Positions 15,412-20,615 of a stretch of DNA of 20,615 bases are shown piece after piece. Source of the DNA: CAYOYH01 sp964408165 (lineage in GTDB: Bacteria > Patescibacteriota > Saccharimonadia > Saccharimonadales > CAYOYH01); the NCBI GenBank assembly GCA_964408165.1, contig CAYOYH010000010.1:1-20615 (forward strand), in the 5' to 3' direction. Within the stretch, counting starts at the first letter, position 1; each line of letters starts with the position of its first letter. The position numbers and the translations under genes were made by a program. The notes below the pieces were generated by a model, which was given only the letters and a program-made list of their open reading frames with translations, did not search any database and was not told where the DNA came from.

Positions 15412-15907
15412 TAAAATTCCTGAAACTAACCGGGAAGTCGAATTTGGCTCCCTTGATCAAGTCCATGGCGTCTTGGAGCTGGTCTTTTTTGGCGCTGGAC
15501 ACTCGGACTTCGTCGCCCTGAATCTGGGTCTTAACTTTCGGTAACTGGTCGCGGACGAGCTTGGTAATCTTTTTGGCTCTTTCCTGGTCCAGCCCTTTTC
15601 GGAAGCTGATAATCCAGGTCATTTTGAGGCTGGAAATTTCTGGCTCTGCCGAGGTATCAAAAACCTTTTGGCTGACGCTGCGAGTGGCGGCTTTTTTGCG
15701 GAGCATTTCCATGATGGCATCTAGGTGGTACTGGGTGTCGCCAGTAATCTTCAGAGAATCTTTTTCGCCAGAAGCAAACTCAATCGCCGCGCTAGTACCC
15801 TTGAAATCATAGCGGGTGAGTATTTCACGGCGTGCCTGGTCGACGACATTGTTCATTTCTGAAGCGTCGTAGTCGCTCACTGCGTCAAACGAAAAACTCT
15901 TTGCCAT
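15407..15907 (-). CDS. yajQ: YajQ-family nucleotide-binding protein
   Basis: 166 residues, about the usual family length. The N-terminus SFSFDAVSDYDASEMNNVVDQ and the segment EILTRYDFKGT are diagnostic of YajQ, and the order of the two alpha/beta lobes is complete through to FPVSFRNF. Members bind RNA or, in some proteobacteria, cyclic di-GMP; the role in this lineage is unknown. It is cytoplasmic. The start is ATG 15907; TATACT ends 8 bases upstream and no ribosome-binding site is seen, so the mRNA may be leaderless. It is divergent from pheS across a heptad array. The stop codon lies in the target duplication of the MITE-like element. Confidence 0.93.
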   Translation of the reverse strand: MAKSFSFDAVSDYDASEMNNVVDQARREILTRYDFKGTSAAIEFASGEKDSLKITGDTQYHLDAIMEMLRKKAATRSVSQKVFDTSAEPEISSLKMTWIISFRKGLDQERAKKITKLVRDQLPKVKTQIQGDEVRVSSAKKDQLQDAMDLIKGAKFDFPVSFRNFK

Positions 15908-15914
15908 ACTTATT

Positions 15915-15949
15915 TAGTATATAGAATATAGAATCTAGAAGCTAGAATT
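15915..15949. repeat. Heptad array IV (5 units of 7 bp) between yajQ and pheS
   Basis: Five perfect-phase units: TAGTATA TAGAATA, then TAGAATC, TAGAAGC and TAGAATT. All start with TAG. The array occupies the divergent promoter region; its first unit contains the yajQ -10 (TATACT on the minus strand). Confidence 0.75.
15916..15921 (-). promoter_or_regulatory. -10 box of yajQ (leaderless arrangement)
   Basis: TATACT on the minus strand ends 8 bases before ATG 15907. No -35 is found; the position 17 bp away falls in heptad unit TAGAAGC. Confidence 0.45.
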
Positions 15950-15961
15950 AACAAAGCAAGG

Positions 15962-15967
15962 TATAAT
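15962..15967 (+). promoter_or_regulatory. -10 box of pheS-pheT (very short leader)
   Basis: A perfect TATAAT ends 10 bases before ATG 15978, predicting a leader of about 3-4 bases. There is no Shine-Dalgarno sequence and no clear -35; the 17-bp position (15939-15944) lies in the heptad array. Confidence 0.55.
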
Positions 15968-15977
15968 CCTTTTCAAG

Positions 15978-16994
15978 ATGAGCAAAGCAAATAATGACAT
16001 AGATGATGTCCGAAAAGAACTGACAGAGAGAGTTAAGAAATCGTCTGAGCCGCGCACAGTTTTGCGGGCGCCAGAATTAAAAAGTCTTTTCCAGAAGTTG
16101 ACCAACTTGCCTGCTGACGATCGCGCCAAGTTTGGTCAGGAAATCAATTCACTGAAAAATGAATTACTGAAATTAGTGCAAGACAAAGAGGACGCTGCCC
16201 GCCACCAAGATATACGGCCGATAGATTTAAGCGCGCCTTTCGATGTCAATGTCCCAGCACAAAAAAAGCCACGACTGTTGCCCACAGAACTAGGTTCTAG
16301 GCACCCGGTGGTTACCGAGCTTAAGACAATAAAAGACATCTTTGTGCGCATGGGTTTCAATGTCGAGGAAAGTCGTCAAATAGACGACGATTATCATATG
16401 TTTGGGGCGCTCAATTTCCCCAAAGACCACCCCGCGCGGGACGATTACGACACTTTCGTGACCGAGGAAGGTTTGATATTGCCAGCCCACACCTCAACGA
16501 TGCAAAACCGAGTACTAAGGGCCTACGATTTGCCAGTGCGCGTGGTTATGCCCGGCAGAGTATTTCGCAACGAAGACCTTGACGCGACGCACGAACACAC
16601 CTTTCATCAGGTAGAGGGTGTTTATGTTGACCAAAACATTACGCTTGGCGACATGCTCGGCACACTGGTGGCGTTTTTGGAAGAATATTTTGGGCAAGCT
16701 ATCGAGTATAAAACACAGCCGTTTTTCTTCCCATTCGTCGAGCCTGGACTGGAGTTTTTGATTAAAAAACCCGAAGCCCTGAAGAAAAAAGGCGAGACCG
16801 AAAGCTGGCTGGAAATAATGGGTTGTGGCATGATTCACCCCGCCGTACTCCAAGAAGCCGGCATCGACCCCGAGAAATATTCTGGTTTTGCCTGGGGTAT
16901 GGGTGTCGAGCGGATGGTAATGCTCAAATACGGCGTCGAGGATATCCGACATTTCATGAGTGGAAACCTAGATTTCTTGAGGCAATTTTCGTGA
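15978..16994 (+). CDS. pheS: Phenylalanyl-tRNA synthetase alpha subunit
   Basis: 338 residues, normal length. Cytoplasmic class II synthetase that, with PheT in an alpha2-beta2 complex, charges tRNA-Phe. The N-terminal helical arm (about 1-90) contacts tRNA. The core shows motif 1 around SRHPVVTELKTIKDIFVRMGF, motif 2 in GRVFRNEDLDATHEHTFHQV and motif 3 in GFAWGMGVERMVMLKYG. FFPFVEPGLEF is the substrate-pocket strand. It starts at ATG 15978, just behind a TATAAT box. The stop TGA overlaps the pheT start (GTGA), so the two subunits are translationally coupled. Confidence 0.97.
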   Translation: MSKANNDIDDVRKELTERVKKSSEPRTVLRAPELKSLFQKLTNLPADDRAKFGQEINSLKNELLKLVQDKEDAARHQDIRPIDLSAPFDVNVPAQKKPRLLPTELGSRHPVVTELKTIKDIFVRMGFNVEESRQIDDDYHMFGALNFPKDHPARDDYDTFVTEEGLILPAHTSTMQNRVLRAYDLPVRVVMPGRVFRNEDLDATHEHTFHQVEGVYVDQNITLGDMLGTLVAFLEEYFGQAIEYKTQPFFFPFVEPGLEFLIKKPEALKKKGETESWLEIMGCGMIHPAVLQEAGIDPEKYSGFAWGMGVERMVMLKYGVEDIRHFMSGNLDFLRQFS

Positions 16995-19420
16995 AAGTAA
17001 GTTTAAACCTCATCAAGCAGTTGACTCGGGTGAAACTGGGCAACGAAGAACTGCTGAGCCGCATTAATTCAAGGCTGGCAGAAGTTGAAGGAACCGAGAG
17101 CCTAGCCGACAAATACCAGGGTATTTTGGTGGCAGAGATAAAAAAAGCCAAAGCCCATCCAGACGCCGACAAGCTTGGTGTTTACCAGGTGTACGACGGC
17201 AAGAATACTACTCAAGTGATAGCTGGCGACAAAACGCTCAAAGTTGGCGACAAGGTTGCCTACATGGCGCCAGGACTGACGGTGCCGTCGACTTTTTATG
17301 AGCCAAAACCTTTCACGCTCAGGAAGGTAAAACTTCGTGGCCAAGATTCAAACGGCATGATTGGCTCAGCCAAAGAATTAGATTTCGGCGACGATCACGA
17401 CACAGTTTTGAAACTCGACACCAAAAAACCAGCTGGAACTACCCTAGTTGAGGCTTACGACCTCGACGATTTAATAATCGATATCGACAACAAAACTTTG
17501 ACGCATCGACCCGATTGTTTTGGTTTGATCGGTTTTGCCCGCGAAGTGGCTGGTATCCAAGATCTGCAGTTTAAATCGCCACCCTGGCTACTAGATACGG
17601 CGAAACCTCCCAAGAGTAGCAATTCTCTAAAACTAAGTGTCAAAAACGAAGTACCCCAAAGTTGCCCATCGTATCTAGCCGTAGCTCTTAAAAATGTAGA
17701 AGTCAAAGACTCTTCAGTCCAGCTGATGTCCTACCTCAGCCGAGTTGGCATCCGGCCGATAAACAACATCGTTGACATGACCAACTACTACATGGTGCTG
17801 AGCGGACAGCCATTGCATGCTTTTGACTACGACAAGGTTGCCGGAAGTAAAATAACTATTCGCTACCCTAAAAAAGGTGAAAGATTAACGCTTTTAGATG
17901 GCAGAGAAGTTGAAATCTACGAAAAAGCGGTGACAATCTGCGACGATAACGGCCCGATTGCGCTGGGCGGAGTGATGGGTGGAGCTAACAGCGAGATAAG
18001 CGCCCAGACTAAGAATATTGTCATTGAATGTGCCAACTTCGACATGTATAGCGTGCGCGCCACCAGCATGAAACACGGTATTTTCTCAGATGCCGCCACA
18101 CGGTTCATGCGCGGGCAAAGTCCGGCGCTATGCCCAGTAGTACTAGGCGAGGTGCTAAACCAACCCCAGAATCTTGCCGGCGGTACGGTGGCCTCGGAAA
18201 TTGTTGGTAACTTTGTCGATGCCAAAGACACTTTGGTAGCAGTGAAGTTTGACGATGTGAACAATTTGCTTGGCACCGAAATGGCGCCAGATGAACAAAA
18301 ACGAAGATTGAGGAATGTAGAGATTCAAATAAACGACAATAGAGTGATGGCGCCTTTTTGGCGCAGGGACTTAAATATCTGGCAAGATCTAGCCGAGGAA
18401 GTAGGGCGGCTAAGTGGTTTTGACTCCATAACCACGACTCTACCTCGACGCGACATCAAAGCAGTGGATTATGACGATATGGAAAAACTGAAATCAAAGC
18501 TCCGTAGTCACCTAGTAGCTAGTGGCGCTAACGAGGTGCTGACTTATAGCGGTGTTTCGCATAAACTTATGGAAAAGGTGAATCTCTCGGTAAAGCCACT
18601 GTATCGTATCCGAAATTCGCTTTCTCTGGAGCTAGAATTCATGCGCGCTAGCTTGTTGCCGAGCTTAATGAGCAAAATCCATTTAAATCATAAACGGGGT
18701 TACGGTGAGCTGGCGCTGTTTGAGCTGGGTAAAGTTCACAGCAAGACTGACACCGGCAAGGACTTATTGCCCGTCGAACATGAACGGCTAGCACTGGTGT
18801 TTTCAGCAGACTCAAAAACTGCCGAAGCTAACTATGAGGGAGCTTCTTTCTATCAGGCGAAAGTGTACTTAGAATATGTCCTAGCGGTGTTTGGAGTAGA
18901 AGGATGCAGTTGCGAGGACGAAGCTTCCAAAATAATTTCATATGCCAGCGGCTTGTTCACACCGAAGCGGCGAGCAAAGATAATGCTGGGTAGTAGCAAT
19001 ATCGGTGTTATTGGAGAGTTTACAGATAGAGCGCGGACAGGTTTGAAATTGCCTAAATTTTCTGCTGGCTTCGAACTCGACCTAGCTTTGTTGCTCGGCG
19101 CGTCGAGTAATATCCAAAAATACCAAAGGTTATCGAAATTTCCTGGCACCGAACATGATGTGACTTTTGAGACACCTCCGAACATCACTTTCGGGCAAGT
19201 GCTGGGTGAGTTTAAGAAAAATATTCAAGCTAAAAATCTACAGACTGTAGTAAAACCAGTCGACGCCTACCAAAAACACCAAGATTCCAAAATACGCAAT
19301 TTGACTCTGCGCCTAGGGCTGGTAAGTACCGAAAAAACGATGTCTGCCGATGAAATAAACCAAATTGTCGACGGTGCTGTTAGCGAAACCGAGAAAAAGC
19401 TTAAACTAAAACGTATTTAA
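16991..19420 (+). CDS. pheT: Phenylalanyl-tRNA synthetase beta subunit
   Basis: 809 residues from GTG 16991, which overlaps the pheS stop codon by four bases (GTGA). The reading frame stays open back to 16823 inside pheS, but the canonical PheT start (VKVSLNLIKQ) and the coupling favour 16991. Domains: tRNA-binding OB fold about 41-155 (YQGILVAEIKKAKAHPDADK), B3/B4 editing domain about 226-380 (RPINNIVDMTNYYM, GQPLHAFDYDK), B5 about 400-480 (DLAEEVGRLSGFDSI), a catalytic-like core to about 690, and a C-terminal ferredoxin-fold anticodon-binding (FDX-ACB) domain about 711-809. In the last, the usual Arg-Asp pair after FP is changed (FPGTEHDV). The domain set is full length. Confidence 0.96.
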   Translation: MKVSLNLIKQLTRVKLGNEELLSRINSRLAEVEGTESLADKYQGILVAEIKKAKAHPDADKLGVYQVYDGKNTTQVIAGDKTLKVGDKVAYMAPGLTVPSTFYEPKPFTLRKVKLRGQDSNGMIGSAKELDFGDDHDTVLKLDTKKPAGTTLVEAYDLDDLIIDIDNKTLTHRPDCFGLIGFAREVAGIQDLQFKSPPWLLDTAKPPKSSNSLKLSVKNEVPQSCPSYLAVALKNVEVKDSSVQLMSYLSRVGIRPINNIVDMTNYYMVLSGQPLHAFDYDKVAGSKITIRYPKKGERLTLLDGREVEIYEKAVTICDDNGPIALGGVMGGANSEISAQTKNIVIECANFDMYSVRATSMKHGIFSDAATRFMRGQSPALCPVVLGEVLNQPQNLAGGTVASEIVGNFVDAKDTLVAVKFDDVNNLLGTEMAPDEQKRRLRNVEIQINDNRVMAPFWRRDLNIWQDLAEEVGRLSGFDSITTTLPRRDIKAVDYDDMEKLKSKLRSHLVASGANEVLTYSGVSHKLMEKVNLSVKPLYRIRNSLSLELEFMRASLLPSLMSKIHLNHKRGYGELALFELGKVHSKTDTGKDLLPVEHERLALVFSADSKTAEANYEGASFYQAKVYLEYVLAVFGVEGCSCEDEASKIISYASGLFTPKRRAKIMLGSSNIGVIGEFTDRARTGLKLPKFSAGFELDLALLLGASSNIQKYQRLSKFPGTEHDVTFETPPNITFGQVLGEFKKNIQAKNLQTVVKPVDAYQKHQDSKIRNLTLRLGLVSTEKTMSADEINQIVDGAVSETEKKLKLKRI

Positions 19421-19449
19421 CGATGAAGTTTGTTTAGCGCCAAAAACTA

Positions 19450-19479
19450 TTCACAAATATGTTATTCATCTGTTATAAT
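19450..19479 (+). promoter_or_regulatory. Promoter of the L25/Ctc gene
   Basis: -35 TTCACA (19450-19455, 5 of 6), an 18-bp spacer ending TGt, and a perfect -10 TATAAT (19474-19479). It gives a leader of about 20 bases that includes GAGGA (19499-19503) before ATG 19507. It is the best promoter match in the window. Confidence 0.75.
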
Positions 19480-19506
19480 CATCAGCCGAAACTTTAGCGA
19501 GGAAGT

Positions 19507-20163
19507 ATGAAAGAACTAAAACTTAAAGCGACCGCGCGTGGCACGGGAAAAAAAGGCCTGTTCGAACTAAGCGACAGGACAGTTCCGGGTGTAGTGTATG
19601 GGAGAGAATTTAAATCTACGCCAGTAGCCACCGACCGAGTAGCACTGACGAAATTATTCAACGAAGCTGGCAGCAACCGTGTGGTGGGGCTAGATATAGA
19701 TGGCGCTACGCAAGATGTTCTTTTCAAAGAAGTCCAGTTCGACCCAGTCACTTCCGATATTCGACATTTCGACCTCTACGCTATCGTCAAAGGCGAAAAG
19801 ATTAAGGCTCAGGTGCCAGTGAACGCTATTGGTGACTCGCCTGCCGTGGTGAAAGGCGCCAACTTGGTAGCAGTTATAGAAATGGTTGAAGTTGAATGTG
19901 TTCCGTCTAAACTTCCTGATCGCTTTGAGCTGGATATTTCCTCGATAGAAGAAATAGGCGATACGCTTCATATTTACGACATCGTTGTTGACGACGATGT
20001 CATGATTTTGGACGATCCTGAAACCACAGTCTTCAAAGCCGAAGAGATTCGGGAAATGGCGATAGAAGTAGAGCCTGAGGAAGCTGAAGTTGAAGGCGAA
20101 GAAGGTGGCGAAGACCAAGGCGACAGCGAAACTGCTAAGGAAGCTAGCGAAGCCAAAGAATAG
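19507..20163 (+). CDS. rplY: Ribosomal protein L25 (Ctc/TL5 family)
   Basis: 218 residues. The N-terminal L25 domain (about 1-92) binds 5S rRNA and holds VPGVVYGREF and FKEVQFDPVTSDIRHFDLY. The C-terminal TL5/Ctc beta domain (about 93-180) has KIKAQVPVNAIGDSPAVVKG and PSKLPDRFELDISSIEEIGD. A strongly acidic tail (about 185-218) rich in Glu, Gly and Ala follows. This is the long two-domain form known from general stress protein Ctc and Thermus TL5. It starts at ATG 19507 with GAGGA close upstream, has its own promoter and stands alone downstream of pheT. Confidence 0.95.
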   Translation: MKELKLKATARGTGKKGLFELSDRTVPGVVYGREFKSTPVATDRVALTKLFNEAGSNRVVGLDIDGATQDVLFKEVQFDPVTSDIRHFDLYAIVKGEKIKAQVPVNAIGDSPAVVKGANLVAVIEMVEVECVPSKLPDRFELDISSIEEIGDTLHIYDIVVDDDVMILDDPETTVFKAEEIREMAIEVEPEEAEVEGEEGGEDQGDSETAKEASEAKE

Positions 20164-20207
20164 GCAGGAATTGCGAGTTTATTGAAAGCTCTCTTGATTT
20201 CGAGCAT

Positions 20208-20226
20208 GGTGGTTTTTCCACCTTTA
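20208..20226 (+). terminator. Weak possible terminator after the L25 gene
   Basis: GGTGG (20208-20212) pairs with CCACC (20218-20222) across a T5 loop and is followed by TTTA. The stem is short and the T tail is poor, so this is only a candidate. The rest of 20164-20306 shows nothing recognisable. Confidence 0.3.
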
Positions 20227-20306
20227 GGTAGTAGCTGATTGGGGTGACAACTGCGGAAAATTCCCACTAACAATGCGACAAAGCTAAAAGAACCAAGAGG
20301 ATGTAT

Positions 20307-20495
20307 TAGACGACAGATTCTAGACGATAGACGGCAGGGAATGGTAGATAGTAGAAATCCCAAACTACAAACTACAAACTACAAACTACGAGTCACGAGC
20401 TACGAAATACCAACCTTCCAGCTCCTAATTCCCCCGCCATCTACCATCTACCAATTTAACTTCTAGCTTCTAGAATCTGTCGTCTATCGTCTAGA
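20307..20495. repeat. Heptad array I (27 units of 7 bp, 189 bp)
   Basis: 27 consecutive 7-bp units keep one phase: TAGACGA-type units at the left, AACTACA repeated three times followed by AACTACG (20363-20390), TCTACCA twice (20440-20453), and TTCTAGC/TTCTAGA/GTCTAGA-type units at the right. The ends are inverted copies: TAGACGACAGATTCTAGA (20307-20324) is the exact reverse complement of 20469-20486. Gradual change between neighbouring units suggests growth by local duplication and drift. Confidence 0.8.
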
Positions 20496-20499
20496 AACG

Positions 20500-20609
20500 C
20501 CAGCGCACCGCATCATTACTTTTATTGGGCAAAGGGGTGTTCTTTGGAAGAACCAAAGGGCGCTGTTTCGGCAGCGTACCCCATCATTACTTTTGGTGGC
20601 AAAAGTAAT
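20500..20609. repeat. Right copy of the dispersed repeat: two direct units and three hairpins
   Basis: Units 20501-20523 and 20572-20594 agree at 21 of 23 positions (CAGCG-ACC-CATCATTACTTTT). Hairpins: GTTCTT/AAGAAC (20539-20553), CGCTG/CAGCG (20561-20576) and ATTACTTTTG/CAAAAGTAAT (20586-20609, 4-base loop). The inverted partner is at 42-80. The window ends just after, so the element may continue. Confidence 0.6.
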
Positions 20610-20615
20610 ACAAAA

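Noticed and set aside
16515..16952. 145-codon minus-strand reading frame inside pheS
   Set aside because: Fully antisense to a well-conserved synthetase gene and without recognisable domains.
16823..16990. N-terminal extension of pheT inside pheS
   Set aside because: These 56 codons are antisense-free frame shadow of pheS; the canonical PheT N-terminus begins at GTG 16991 with GTGA coupling.
19974..20363. 129-codon minus-strand reading frame over the end of the L25 gene
   Set aside because: It overlaps the L25 acidic tail in antisense and runs into the heptad array; no family signature, ribosome-binding site or promoter.
20307..20495. CRISPR array
   Set aside because: Periodicity is 7 bp with no repeat/spacer alternation, and no cas genes are present.
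20586..20609. 10-bp-stem hairpin as the L25 terminator
   Set aside because: It is more than 400 bp past the gene, has no T tail and belongs to the dispersed repeat.

Overview
This window most resembles an ultra-small bacterium of the Patescibacteria (CPR), possibly Saccharibacteria-like. That placement is an inference from three things: the small, dense housekeeping set (pheS-pheT, yajQ, an L25/Ctc ribosomal protein); a run of very large secreted beta-sandwich proteins; and sigma70-type promoters with an extended -10 (TGn). TGA works as a stop codon (pheS and the giant gene end in it), so this is not a TGA-recoding CPR lineage. I could not run a database search.

Layout. Positions 1-100 hold a dispersed hairpin repeat that recurs inverted at the right edge (20500-20609). 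An aquaporin with its terminator lies at 108-780 (minus), and a frame-broken transposase relic at 830-1125 (minus). A membrane-anchored zinc metalloprotease at 1279-2130 (plus) overlaps tail-to-tail with the block that follows.

The core, 2063-13357, is all on the minus strand and encodes five surface proteins in two modules. Module A is a 2105-residue giant (7040-13357) followed, with a TGATG stop/start overlap, by a DUF916-like membrane protein (5922-7040). Module B is a 351-residue secreted protein (4717-5772), a second DUF916-like protein (3570-4499) and an Ig/PKD membrane protein (2063-3511). The giant and the 351-residue protein share a C-terminal domain ending in TTII(F/Y)TV-A-Y. Each module therefore pairs one carrier of this domain with one DUF916-like partner, as in the WxL/DUF916 (csc) surface complexes of Firmicutes, but without visible WxL motifs. 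Promoters are visible ahead of 13357, 5772 and 4499.

Upstream of the giant gene is a 36-codon single-membrane-span peptide gene with its own promoter and terminator. A GH63-like glycosidase (13869-15188) and yajQ (15407-15907) follow, separated by a 165-bp MITE-like element with 17-bp terminal inverted repeats, an apparent 5-bp target duplication and a perfect 32-bp internal palindrome. pheS-pheT (overlapping by GTGA) and the L25 gene fill 15978-20163 on the plus strand.

The most unusual non-coding signal is a set of four intergenic arrays (4628-4718, 13747-13872, 15915-15949, 20307-20495) built from degenerate 7-bp units related to TAGAAGC/TAGACGA or their complements. Two of them begin exactly at the TAG stop codon of the neighbouring gene. 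No tRNA, rRNA or CRISPR array was seen.
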